Below, one piece after another: positions 1-11,027 of a DNA stretch of 64,000 bases. Below the pieces are notes generated by a model. It had not been told where the DNA came from, made no database searches, and was given only the letters and a program-made list of their open reading frames with translations. Source of the stretch: Rutpela maculata (Eukaryota; Arthropoda; Insecta; Coleoptera; Cerambycidae). The position numbers were made by a program, and so were the translations under genes. Every line of letters starts with the position of its first letter. Positions within the stretch are counted from its first letter, which is position 1. The DNA lies in assembly GCA_936432065.2 (NCBI GenBank), contig OW386289.2, forward strand, positions 135,830,015 to 135,894,014, in the 5' to 3' direction.

Positions 1-218
1 CCAAACCACATCATTTTAACATCATAATGATGTGATTTTTGCAACAGTGACGTCGTCATTCTTGTTTGCAATCACGTGGAAATGCCGTCACAGTGACGCT
101 AAACGGCCGCACTCAACCACGTCGTCAAAAGTGACTTACTTATTTTCCACTTTTCAGCCACATCAGTACCACTCATTTGTGATATAGATATGATCATATT
201 GTGAACAAAAAATATATA
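1..218. other. No gene seen; possible end of a repeat
   Basis: No coding frame or RNA gene is recognisable. The stretch contains short self-complementary motifs such as CATCATAATGATG and repeated TGACG and CCAC words. A similar style of CCACAT/ATGTGG words reappears in opposite sense at about 5685-5870, so this could be one edge of a larger element cut by the window start. That link is only suggestive. Confidence 0.3.
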
Positions 219-1030
219 TTATAACAATTTGAATGTTACCGCCCAATTACTTTTAAAATAAATAAAAAGAATTTATATTCCAACAAATAAATCTACTTTT
301 ATATTACGAAAAAATAGCTCCATTGAAACTTAAAAATCACTGATTAAAGATTAATATTTTATATCCGGCTCCAAAAAATGATGAATTTTTGAATAAATTA
401 TGTTTCCTCATTGAATTTTTTATTGTTTTTTTATAGAAAAAAATTATTTCAATAAAGTCGGCTGACATTTTATACCTTGTGTGTGATTTTACATTCTGAA
501 AAACTTTTTCTCATTTTTTTTTTCATTATGAAAAATAAAGGTGAACTTATATATTATTTCTTAAACATTTGTTTCAAAATCCTCCTGCACACCTAAAATT
601 ATTCTCGTTGCATAATATAGTTACATATATAATTAGCTGTATATGAGAATATAATTTTAGATATACAGGGTGATTTGTAAACAAATATTTAAGAAATAAG
701 TACACCTTTATTTTTTTAAATGAAAAAAAAAATAAAGAGAAAAGTTGTTCAGAATGTAAAATCATACACTAAGTGTAAAACGTCAGCCGACTTTGATGAA
801 ATAATTTTTTTCGATTGAAAACAATAAACAATTCAATATGAGGAAACATAATTTATTCAAAATTAATCATTTTATATTGGAGCCAGGTATAAATATAAAT
901 CTTTCATCGTTATTTCATTGAGTTATTTTTTCGTAATATAAAAGAAGATTTATTTGTTGCAAAATAGATTCTTTTCATTTATTTTAAAATTAATTCAGCG
1001 GTAACATTCAAGTTGTTATAATATACATTA
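219..1030. repeat. Foldback (long inverted repeat)
   Basis: The left arm, starting near AATTTGAATGTTACCGC, is repeated in reverse complement ending near GCGGTAACATTCAAGTT. The arms are about 350 bp with indels and surround a short centre at about 575-665. Matching landmarks are GTCGGCTGAC (near 465) against GTCAGCCGAC (near 782) and GAGGAAACATAATTTATTC (near 840) against its reverse complement near 390. No coding potential is seen. It looks like a foldback transposon or MITE of unknown family. Confidence 0.75.
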
Positions 1031-1707
1031 TAAAGCCATATAATTTATTCACAATTCATTTTTATTTTAATGGCTTACTTCAGACAAAAAATTTCATCAA
1101 AGTAGCCTGATATTGCTGAAATTTTACACAAAAAAGTATATTTCACATTCGCTTTACTTACCTTTTTCTTAAATTTTTCTTGAGATTTCGGAAAATATAT
1201 AAAAAGGCAGTTCATACATAATCGTTTGATATTTGCTTCTAAATCTTGCACACACCCCTAGATATTTTAATCATTTTATAGCACATATATTACTCACTAA
1301 AGTGGGGCCCCAGAAAATGTCTCTAAGTAAAATAATAGAAATTAGATTTAAAAATATAAAAAGTATTAAATAAATTTGAAGTGATCAATGAAACAAACAT
1401 TTCCAAAACTATATATATTCAAGATATGATTACAGGTATGCCTTATAATATAAATTCACCTAGCTATTTCTTTCTTGATCTTCTTTGATCCCTATAACGG
1501 ATTAAGTGTCACAATTATCTCATAGTCAAAGTCTGCTGTGGCTGGAACTATTTTTCATGCCACATCTAAAAATTTATAAAAAATTAATTATCACAATTTA
1601 AAAATGTTTAATAAGATTTGGTATCATTTATGTCAGTAAAAATAATGTTAAAAGTTGAGTATTGGTAGTGGTTAATTTCAAGTTCAACCACACACTCGTT
1701 TTGTGAT
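1031..1707. other. No feature recognised
   Basis: AT-rich sequence without a supported reading frame, RNA gene or clear repeat boundary. Confidence 0.5.
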
Positions 1708-2382
1708 TAAAGTAAAAAAACCGCTGCCCAAGGAATCATTACTTCCACATCCAGATTTTCTATCCAAGTCTCTCATAACGAAAAAATTTTGTATGTGAAA
1801 ATAATTGTTTATAGAACTTTAATAATATAATATTTCAAATGGTCTACCCCAAAAACCCATAAAACGATATCCCACACGGTAGTTGGGTGGGGGTGGTGAT
1901 AAGGGGGGTAGTAGTGGGGGTGAATGAAGTAAAAAAATATTTGGAGACTTTTGGTTCTTTTACTCACACTAAATCACAATTGTATTTTCATCTCCTTTAA
2001 TAATGGGGTAGGGTGGTAATGGGGGTGGCTAATGCCAAAAAATTTTTTTAAACCTTAGCTTCTCTTGTATCACTAAATACCAATTTTATGGACTCTTACC
2101 TGCTTGATTTACCGATTTACCCCCCTTCGACGGAATAAGATGAAAATATAATCTAGTTCCAGATCCCGTTAAAGTACATACGTGTACCAAATTTCAAGTC
2201 AATACCTTAAACGATTCCAGAGTAAACGTGGGCGCAAAAAAAGTTATAGGACAGACAGAATTTTTTTTTTTGCTCAAATTTAAAATCTCGACGTTTCATG
2301 ACATTCTAAGCCAATAAATGAACAATAAAAATTTTCAAAAATTTTTTTTGTCGTTACCATACTTCCACTGGATGTGAAAGTA
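1708..2382 (+). repeat. Interspersed repeat, CTTCCACATCCAG family, copy 1
   Basis: The body carries TACTTCCACATCCAG near its left end (about 1738) and the inverse form ACTTCCACTGGATGTG at its right end. The same unit recurs at 26871-27553 and, 5' truncated, at 54017-54504. Shared internal landmarks include a G-rich stretch with GGGGTGG, a run reading CCCCTTCGACGGAA, and a CAGACAGA-rich segment. The copies also share about 30 bp outside the left inverted repeat (CCGCTGCCCAAGGAATCA). It is a non-coding dispersed element of unknown superfamily. Confidence 0.75.
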
Positions 2383-2658
2383 ATTAAATTTAATTTTAAT
2401 ACCTTACATCTTTAGAACAACTTCATTGACACTATTGAAAAAATAAAAAAAAAAGATGACGATTGAAAATAAACTACTATTTTGTAAAACATGAATTAGC
2501 AATAAAGATACGAATTCAGAATTTGATTCTAGCAGGGCATGCAGAATATGGTTCTAAAATTATTTGAACTTTGTATCACTCTTTATTCGTGGACACCATT
2601 TGAATTCTATCTCTAGCAAAATAATAAAGTTTCGATGAGACTTAAAATAAGACACTAA

Positions 2659-2804
2659 GGGCCAGTTGTATGAACTAAGTTGAGCCAAGTTCAGCTTGAA
2701 CCAAGATCAAAAGCTAAGGTTACGATTGTTACAATAATCGTAACTATGGTTTTTGAACTTGGTTCAAGCTGAACTTGGCTCAACTTGGTTCGTACAACTG
2801 GTCC
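2659..2804. mobile_element. PIF/Harbinger-like MITE, 146 bp
   Basis: This is almost entirely two inverted arms: GGGCCAGTTGTATGAACTAA on the left pairs with the right end GTACAACTGGTCC. It is flanked on both sides by TAA (2656-2658 and 2805-2807), the 3-bp target duplication type used by PIF/Harbinger elements. There is no coding content. The near-perfect arms suggest a fairly recent insertion. Confidence 0.75.
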
Positions 2805-3054
2805 TAAGTATACACTAAATTAAAAATTAAGCAAAAAAAAAACTGAAGGTGAAGTTTCTCATTACCGAAACGAGTATTTCAATATGAAACAATAAAGAAT
2901 ATATGAAAATGTCTAAGATTTTAGAACTTATATAAACTTACCATCTTTTCTCTCATTATACTGCCACTGCCAGAAGCCCCACGAACGAACATAGTTTTAA
3001 TTGTCTATTATAACATTCTAAAATATCAAAAAATGTATAAGTACCTAAATTATT

Positions 3055-4350
3055 CCAGTTAAATAGGGAGGATTAGAGGAAAAAAACTGATAGGTACCTA
3101 AAGTTTTGAAACTTGGCAGAGATGTTCATTAAGGCCCACTGTTTAAACATACTTAATGTCGTCAACTCTATCTCTTACGCTCGCGCCGCCATCTTGAAAA
3201 AATGGTGCTCAGATTAAGTTTTTTTTCTTATATCTCGCTAACCATTAGAGATATCGAAATTAAGTCTCCAATAAAAAGTAAAGCTTATAAAATTCTCTAC
3301 AAAAAATGTAATATAATATTTTCCCGTATCTATTATTATCATCTTCTAAAATAGGAAATTACATTTGATCAACACATTTCTAAACTGGAAATCACTCGTA
3401 AAAAAAAATTCATATTATTATGTTAATTCTAGAATTCCCAATAACTTTAAAATATTCGAATATCTGTTTGTCAGTCTGTCAGTTTGTCCATCTGTCTCTC
3501 TGTATGACACTTTTTGTGAGTATGATAATTTAAAAGAGAAGAGTCCAATTTTATTGAAATTTGAACAGTAAGTTAGTGTTAACTAAAGGAAGAACTCTAT
3601 TGATTTTGAAAAAAATCGATTAGTAAATATAAAGGTTATAAAACATTTTATGAAAAAAAGGCATGTGAAGATTGTTGTAACACCTCTGATGAGATGCTAA
3701 AAATACAGAGATATTGCACAGTATACTGACCAACGTTTCGGCAATCAAGATGGTATCATCGGGAGATCGTTAAAATTGCAAGTATGTCACTTAAACCTAC
3801 AATCATAGCATACTTACTGATCGAATTTTTTTTAAACGCTGGGGTTCTTCTTATAGCTAACACTAATTTATTGTCCAAATTTCAATAAAATCAGACTTTT
3901 CTTTTTTAAGTTATTTACCTTACAAGAGACATGCCGGACGGGGAGGGAGACGGACAGACGAACGGACTGAGAGAAAAGACATTTTGAAAGTTGTCCCGTA
4001 TTTTATGACAATACAATGATATATTTTTATTACATACGAGTGATATTCACAATTGTTGAAACGTGTCGATTAAATGCATATACCTAACACTTTTTGTACA
4101 GAATTTATAAGCTTTATTTAGTATATAAACATAATTTCGATATCGCTAATGGTTAGAAAGATATAAGCAGTAAACTGAATCGAACCGCCATTTCTCCAAG
4201 ATGGTGGCTCAAGCGCAACAGTTTGGGCTGGGGACTTTTAGTATGTTTAATAGTAGGTAAGCCTTAATGAACATATTTGCCAAATTTAAACACTTTATCA
4301 GTTTTTTTCGTCAAACGTCGAAATTTGTTCTAATTTGACTGGGGTATTTA
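3055..4350. repeat. Large foldback with arms of about 600 bp
   Basis: The left arm includes GAAAAAAACTGATAG (about 3080), GTTCATTAAGGC (about 3125) and a GCCGCCATCTTG block (about 3186). These recur in reverse complement at about 4310, 4265 and 4190. The inner parts, about 3360-3660 and 3790-4100, belong to the family A repeat also found at 25383, 27840 and 53738, with the words TAAGTTAGTGTTA and GATCAACACATTTC. The centre, about 3690-3780, is unique. No protein is encoded. Confidence 0.7.
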
Positions 4351-4595
4351 TACTATAGATATAATTAGACAATCCTCGGATTCGGGTACTAAAATAATAT
4401 ACTAGAGCAAAATAAAATGATGGGTAATAATTAAAGCAAATACCATACAATATGACTGCATTTTGTCGTCAATTGGTAATAAAACAATTATCAGTAGGTA
4501 TTTAAATCAAAAATAACCTAAATATGCTCTCTATATATTTATTTTATTTGTCTCTCTTTTATACTGTTTTTATAAATATAATGAAATTTAAATAT

Positions 4596-5355
4596 GGTGC
4601 ACTTTAGGTACCTATCTCCGATTTTTCAAATTTTCTAACAAGTAATGCACAGAGTATAGCAAATAGAGCACATTTAAGCAAAAAAAATTATGGATGAACC
4701 ATAAATTGACAAAAAAAAAAATGTGAAAGTTACGGGACCAGTTAGCGACAAGAGGTGCTAGGTGGAGTAATAGTGAATTGTAAAGAGGTATAGAGAGTCG
4801 AAACGTATTGGTGCATATATTTAAGTAAGTAGTATATTATTTTCCTTGCCCTATATAATTTTCGAAATGGCAATACATTTACTTATCTCGGCTCAAGCCG
4901 AGGTAAGTAAATGTATTGCCATTTCGAAAATTATATAGGGCAAGGACAATATACTACTTAAATATATGCATTAGTATGTTTCGGCTCCCTAAAATTTATG
5001 ATTTATGTGTGAGCTCTGTAAAGTTAGGTTAGGTTAGGTTAAGATTGTGTTATGTTCCTTTTTTTTTAATACTGAAAAGCAACATAGGTTACGGGGCAAT
5101 TGCAATACTTTATTGTGATAGTACTTACTTTCATTTGCATGACTTACAATCTACTGTTACTCCACCTAGTACCCCTTTTCGCTCCCCGGTCTCGTAAGTT
5201 TCACATTTTTTTTTCTCATAATTTATGGTTCATCCATACATTTTTTTGCTTAAATGTGTCCTATTCACTATATTCTATTCATTACTTGTTAGGAAATTTG
5301 AAAAATCGGAGATACCTAAAGCACAGAAGATCTTCTTCTGTGCCTAAAGTGCACC
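4596..5355. repeat. Foldback with asymmetric TTAGG-containing insert
   Basis: The outer end GGTGCACTTTAGG pairs with CCTAAAGTGCACC at 5343-5355. The arms continue through ATCTCCGATTTTTCAAATTT against AAATTTGAAAAATCGGAGAT to a near-perfect inner palindrome at about 4799-4990, centred on CTCGGCTCAAGCCGAG. The right arm holds about 150 bp with no partner on the left, including the TTAGG run. No gene is present. Confidence 0.75.
5024..5043 (+). repeat. Telomere-like (TTAGG) run
   Basis: Three to four contiguous TTAGG units (TTAGGTTAGGTTAGGTTA). TTAGG is the canonical insect telomere repeat, but short internal runs are common in insect genomes and this one sits inside a foldback element. Confidence 0.6.
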
Positions 5356-8248
5356 AGACCCATGTCACCAAACATGAAAATTACAGGCAAGGTATAAAAT
5401 AAGAATACAACATTTCATAGTAACAATGTAGCTAATACAAGTAGGTACTTACCTTTACGTAAAAATGTGTTGATATTTACCAAACAAAAACCAAAAACAT
5501 TAAAACTAAAGTTTATTGACGTCAACGTCGTTAATAGAACACAGACAAGTATAAACTGGAGATGACAGATGACTGGAGAGTAGTAGTACTAGACTAGTGG
5601 CGCTGCTGGCGGTGGTCGCTATTTAGTAAGAGATGGCGACACCAAAGTGAGTGGTGGCTCAGTTAGTTACATCCACGTTTTAAAATGTATCATTAAAATG
5701 ATGTGGTGATTGTGGACATCCCAATATCCACTGACATGGGAGTGGTTATAATGTGAACGTTCTGAAACGGTCCAAAGAGTGTCATCACGGTGATGTGATG
5801 CTTTGCCATTTACAAAATCCACTAAAATGTGAGTGGCTATAATGTGGATGTGGCAGAGTGTGTTTACTGGGGTGGCAAGTCAGTTTTGTAGGATAATATA
5901 AAATAAACAATTAAATAGATAATACTACAATATAAAATTAAAATTAAACCTACCGAGGATTGCTAGTTGCTCCTTCCAAAGTTTCCACCTTCTTACGAAG
6001 CATACACTGCTTATTAATAATAATAAGTTTTATTTAATAAAACCTTCGACCATATATTACCTAGACCCGGTATCTTAGCCAAAGTATAGAGAGTTTGTTA
6101 TGTATACTAAGGCGGCGCTGACTATGGCAGCCGCGGGTGCTGAAGGGGGATATTTTTCTGTGTACGGGACCCTTGCCAGTGGCGTGTATTCGCGAAAGGG
6201 TCTGTATGTTGGATAATATATAAAATTAATTAACATTGTGATGTTTAAAATTAAGACCGAGTAAAAATTTATAAGCATACTTTTACAACAATATTCTACT
6301 ACTGGAAAATTGCAAATGGAGATATTAATTTAGCTTTTCTAGATAATAAAAAAATACTTCTGTTATTGTATAAAGCAGAGATGTTGCCAAAAATTAGTAA
6401 TACAATTATTAGTCATTATTTAGGTTTAGAAATTACTGTTTTTCACGAGGGAAAAAATATATTTTCATATTTTTTTTCAAATAGTAATAAATAGTCACTG
6501 ATGGTATTCCCTTTCTTGTGTGTATTGTATAATTTGTATTGGTAGGTAATGTGTGACATAAATAACATAAAACAATTCACACAAATCACATAAATTCCAA
6601 TAAAGTTAAGTACATGCGTGCATTAAAAAATTTGCCATCTCAAGCTGCCATTTGAACCCAGGGCTATATAGACACCAACTAGTTTATCCTTGCTCAGTCG
6701 GTGTACTTTATGTAGTACACCGACTGAGTTATCGTGGTCGATCATCATATGAAGTAAATGTTTTATAGGCAAAATGTTTTTTCACAAAAAAAAAGTAAGA
6801 ATTAAAACACACATTTTGTATCGATATTTTATTAAGTATAAGTACATCTTAATTAGATCATAATTTAATAAAGACGTTGCTGAAAACAAACAATTTATAA
6901 ATAAGTAATTAAATAAACAGTAAAAATATAAAAAGTGTCGTGTTCTTTATTAGAAGATATAAATACATTAAATTAATAATACTAGGTTATTATAACTGAT
7001 TGCCGTTTATTCTATGTTAATTAACAAATACACCTTCAATACAATAAATGAGTCGATTCTTAATCGCTGCATATATCCATATCAGCTGGGTTAACAAAAA
7101 CTTATTCTCTACAAAAATTGGTATATATGAAATCCATTCACTAATTAAACTATATACAATATATTAAAAGACTAAAAGCTTTGCGTACTCTTAAGTAACG
7201 CTCAAATGTCAAATAAATACTGTCCAAAAATTAAAGATATGACACCAAGACTGAGAATAACTTCAATTATGATTTTTAGTTTCTAAAATTCGCATCACTA
7301 TCCTCATCGAAGTGATGAAAAGTATATGTACTCTGTGCCAAAGGGGGACGATTTGAAAAAATGAGAAGTACAACAACTTTCTACTATACTCTCTAGCAGG
7401 GCCAAAAGTCAAACTTAAAACTACGATAGATATGGTAATTAGTTGCGTTGTTCACATAACACATTCTCTTGGCTGATGATTAGGCAAAAAATTTAAAATC
7501 TAATGACCAATTCATTATACTATATTGAGAAATGCACCCAACATATTTTACAGCCACTTGCATTATCTTTACTGAATGTCTAGTGGCATTTAGGTCAAAC
7601 CGAGAAAATTATTTGATGATATTATTTAATCTTATTTTAAAACAATAATTTTTCATTTAATTAATTTCTACTGAAATCGATATGTTTTTAAAACTAATTT
7701 AGAATATTTTAAGGTTATATATATAGAGGTAATAGGTACCTTAATAAATTTGGAAAATCTGTCAGTGCATATCTAGTATATTAGCATTATTAGAAAATAT
7801 TACTAGCAGTTAGTTCGGTAATAATTCGTTATTATAGCTTAGCGAGTTAAGACTGTCAGCTCCTGTTTTAACGATGTTAATTTTTACTTTTTAATTTTTC
7901 TAGTGTCGCTAAGCTCTAAAAGTAATTTCTTGTATGTTGAGCTTCATCTGGCTCTTCTTAGACTCTGTGTATGTATATCATCTGATGAACCATCCTCAAA
8001 GCAATGTGGTAAAGGTTGGTACTGAAATAAAACATAGAGAGTATTATTTTTAATGTAATATAAGTATACAAAAGTCTCGGAAAAGAAATAAAAGAAAAAA
8101 TAATTACCTATTGCATTTGATGATGACTTTCCAAAAAATAATGCAAATATATTTGAATCAAATATTATTAATAAACGGTGCTTTAACAAATGATTGTTTG
8201 TTAACAAATAATATGAATAATTTGTCTTTTTCATAAAATGTACCTAAT
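5356..8248. other. Intergenic, no supported gene
   Basis: AT-rich sequence with scattered short frames that show no domain, codon pattern or splice structure. A more GC-rich patch lies at about 6105-6200. A strong hairpin at 6693-6728 is listed separately. A minus-strand stretch at 7944-8021 has an acceptor-like TTATTTCAG in front of a 25-codon frame, but nothing supports it as an exon. Confidence 0.5.
6693..6728. other. Perfect 15-bp hairpin
   Basis: CTCAGTCGGTGTACT is followed by the 6-nt loop TTATGT and then AGTACACCGACTGAG. The stem has no mismatch and is markedly more GC-rich than its surroundings. No flanking target duplication was found. It may be the core of a small palindromic element or a structured RNA; the sequence alone does not decide. 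Confidence 0.6.
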
Positions 8249-9287
8249 GCCAGGTTTATACATGCATGAATTTACTGGCGCCAGTTGCCACGCCAGCCCA
8301 ACTTGCGCGCCAGTAGAGGTTTACACACAATTTTAAATTTTATCTAGTCAGTCTTATTCTTTGACTTCTGAGTGCAGGTGGTTATTGAGACAAAATGTCA
8401 AGTAATAAATTAAAGAAAATAATAATTCGTACCGAGTGCTGCATTGTTCTATGAGGGATTGTTCCAATAGATTAGCAACGTGGAAAATAAACTAAATGAT
8501 AAGCAAAGAGACCGTATCTGGTTAAGAAAATGGATTGCAAGTAGAGAAAACTTAGGTGCATCAGAAAGAGTGTTAAAACTTTCAATAGAAGATCCTGAAT
8601 CTTTTAGAAACCGTTTATTGAACGAATCTTAGCCCTACATTCACACTGTCAAAACCATCAATCGCCATTGTTGTTGCTATTTTTTTCATGAACAATTACT
8701 CGAGATTCTCTATTTTTATAACAATTAAAATGCGCATCCCATAAACACGCCTCTTTTTCATATAATTCAAGAAATTTTGTAATTTCCTCAGAAATCCACT
8801 GTTATTTGTTGTTTTCTTAATGCTCATTTTTAAATTCTATAGACGAATTTATATTAGTATAGTTACTTGTACTGCTGTGCGCAAAAAAAAATGGGACAAG
8901 TCTTATATCGTATAAAATCTAGTTTTGTACATCTAACTAATTTTTGTGACATTGTCAGTTATTTGTCAAAATTCATTGCAAGTGTGCAAATAGAGACAGA
9001 TTTATATTAGGAAAAAATAGTTGTCCTATTTTTTTTGCTCACGACTAACTAGCCAGGATAGTGTCTCTAGACAACTCAAAGTTTATGTCAATTTTACTTC
9101 ATAGTGGCGTACAACTTGGTACTGGCGGGCCACAAAGTTGGAAATTCCTAACATTTTTGCATCATTGCATGCGAGGTCAAGACTTGCTCGCCAGTTCTCG
9201 CCAGTAACTGTTTATACGTTGAATATTTTTTTACTGGCGTGCCAACATCTACTGGCGCCACTAAATCCATGCACATATAAACTCGCT
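8249..9287 (+). mobile_element. PIF/Harbinger-derived element, about 1.04 kb
   Basis: The terminal inverted repeats run about 35 bp. The left end, AGGTTTATACATGCATGAAT, corresponds to the reverse complement of the right end, AGTTTATATGTGCATGGAT, and both continue into GGCGCCAGT. Several further ACTGGCG/CGCCAGT words lie just inside each end, as subterminal repeats do. A remnant of a Harbinger-type protein lies inside at 8482-8632. The exact target duplication is unclear. Confidence 0.7.
8482..8632 (+). pseudogene. PIF/Harbinger transposase N-terminal remnant
   Basis: A frame of about 50 codons ends at TAG 8630-8632. It contains the block RIWLRKWI, then REN LGAS, then EDPESFRN. This order (R-x-W-x-R-x-W-I, LGAS, L-x-x-EDP-x-x-[FY]-RN) is characteristic of the N-terminal region of insect PIF/Harbinger DDE transposases (established family pattern). 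The catalytic domain is missing. The fragment lies inside matching terminal repeats, so it is the coding relic of this non-autonomous element. Confidence 0.7.
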
Positions 9288-9709
9288 ATTAAAGCAAGTA
9301 TTGTGAATGTATAAACTGACATTCAGATTTTCATGGAAATGTACATTGTTAACCTAAATTGAATTCAAAACAGCTGTTTTTAAAAAAATGTTTACTGTCT
9401 GTATCACCTTTTTTTTTGAGATATTTCAATTTGTTTCTTTTCGTACTCCATACTAAGATTATCCTGATTATTTTTTTTATAAAATAAGTCATTCGGAAAT
9501 ATTCTTTATTATCTTGCAATGTACCAATTTTTAAAGCAACAACTGTTATATGAGCAGAAGTACAAACATTTTATTATTTATTCATGCTATACATTCATAA
9601 AAGTCACATAAAAGTAATTGTATTGTATTGAAATAGAATCAAAATTGAACGTCGCATGCAGTTGATCAATACGTTTTAAAATATCATCAGTAGTGTAGAT
9701 TATACTTAC

Positions 9710-9828
9710 CCAACAGAATGTGTTATTGTTATATATGTTATTGAACGACGTTTTGCATACATCTTGTGGTCTCTATAACTGGTCCAATTTTCCGTCACTA
9801 TTTTTGGGCATCCAATTCTTTTAGAAAT
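9710..9828 (-). CDS. Possible exon resembling a PGRP (amidase_2) N-terminus
   Basis: On the minus strand an acceptor-like TTTTAG precedes 119 nt that are open in one frame and end at a donor GGTAAGTA. The translation has IVTENW, then a 15-residue spacer, then ITYITITHSVG. Spacing and pattern (I-V-x-x-x-x-W ... Y-[VI]-x-I-x-H-[TS]) resemble the start of the peptidoglycan recognition protein fold. That fold binds bacterial cell wall and, when the zinc ligands are present, cleaves it. Only the first of the usual zinc-ligand positions would fall here. No following exon with the GW-x-DI-x-YNF pattern was found downstream towards lower coordinates, so this may be an isolated or relic exon, or a chance match. 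Confidence 0.3.
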
Positions 9829-10772
9829 CTAAAATATTAAAAATAAATATAATATATGACACTTAATAAGTTGTACTACCTACTTAAAATATCAGTTTAT
9901 TAACTTATATTTGATCTCATGCAATACCTATATAATTTAAACCAAATATACAGAAGCTGGTTTAATAAGCAGTACCTATTTGAGTTTTATTTGCATTGAA
10001 AAACTAAGAGTACCTAGTCAATATTAGTTAGTCTAAGATCTGAAATGCCTCATAGACAAATTCAACTTTATTAAAAAATATGTATTAAGTCTGTAAAATA
10101 ATTATCTACTTATATATTATTTTATTTTAGAGAGCACCTGAAACCCTACGACTACGCCTGAGGAATAATTACAAATAAGATAATACTTGCCTACAAAATG
10201 ATTTATTCCATTCTTTCTGTAACGCGGGATCGTATATAAAACACTATTTACCGATTTTGAAAACAGAAAAATTGTCTGGATGTTATGGAAGTCTAAGAAA
10301 CACATAAATAAAACAAAAATAGCCACAAATAACAATGGCGATGTAAACAAAGTTTTAATGCATTTTCGACATTCGACCCGCGACGTTTGAATTAGCCAAT
10401 AGAATTCAGGGTACCTTGAAACCCCCCGCAAAAACATCTTGTAACATGCGACACGCCCACATGCCGAGTCTAGATAATATATGGTCGAAGAATAAAACCT
10501 TACAGGCATAAAACATGTCAAAACAAAGAAAATATAGTAAATATATAAAAAACACATTAAAAAAACCCTTAAACAACAAACATTAAAATACAAAAACATT
10601 AAAATACAAAAACATTAAAATTTAAAGTCTATTTTAAATTTATATAAAGATAACATTTTCAGAATATCGGTAGACTAGTGTACACTTTGATGATAACTGA
10701 CGTAGTTACACCTTTTTGAATCTGAGTCAGATTTGTACTGTATGGCACTAGCATAAGTCTCTATAGCGTGTT
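9829..10772. other. No supported gene
   Basis: AT-rich sequence. A 160-codon hydrophobic frame on the minus strand (10117-10599) shows no recognisable domain and begins in a run of ACATTAAAATACAAAA repeats. It is judged to be chance. Confidence 0.45.
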
Positions 10773-11027
10773 TCATATGAATGTGTTTGTATTGTTCAAA
10801 GAATAGGTAGTTTTTTTTTTTTTTATATAAAAGACTACACTCAAATATTTAGAAAGAAAAGTCAAAGTAAGTAAATTGTTGTTTTCAAAATATGGCTTAC
10901 AAGAATCTGTCCTTTTTAGGTTAAATATGTTGCGGATACACTTTTTCTGTAAAGCTTGTATTTTGCAGAGAATATCAGATATTTGGGCCCTTTGAGGCTC
11001 CCTTTCATTCATTTGTCGACCTAACAC
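10773..11027 (-). pseudogene. LINE reverse transcriptase C-terminal remnant
   Basis: The translation includes LQKKCIRNIFNL, then C-x-PYFENNNLLTL, then a LSKYLSVVFYIKK-like stretch. This is the order seen after the RT domain of several insect LINEs, where an LQ[KR]R..R block is followed by C+P[LY]F..L.ILTL. The preceding RT domain is absent and the frame is short, so it is a 5'-truncated or decayed copy. Confidence 0.5.

Noticed and set aside
2220..2270. CAGACAGA/GACAGACAG tracts as a possible CRISPR-like or microsatellite array
   Set aside because: Short simple-sequence pieces within dispersed repeats. There is no regular spacer pattern, and the host is eukaryotic.
5024..5043. TTAGG run as evidence of a telomere
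   Set aside because: Only three to four units, inside a dispersed foldback and far from any sequence end in the window.
5100..5402. 100-codon plus-strand frame
   Set aside because: Lies within a foldback arm, and its composition reflects the palindrome. No protein family is recognisable.
7944..8021. Possible terminal exon behind TTATTTCAG
   Set aside because: Only 25 codons, with no homology visible and no matching upstream exon.
10117..10599. 160-codon minus-strand frame, hydrophobic
   Set aside because: No domain, no conserved motif and no splice context. It starts in a repeated ACATTAAAATACAAAA stretch, and AT-rich DNA yields such frames by chance.
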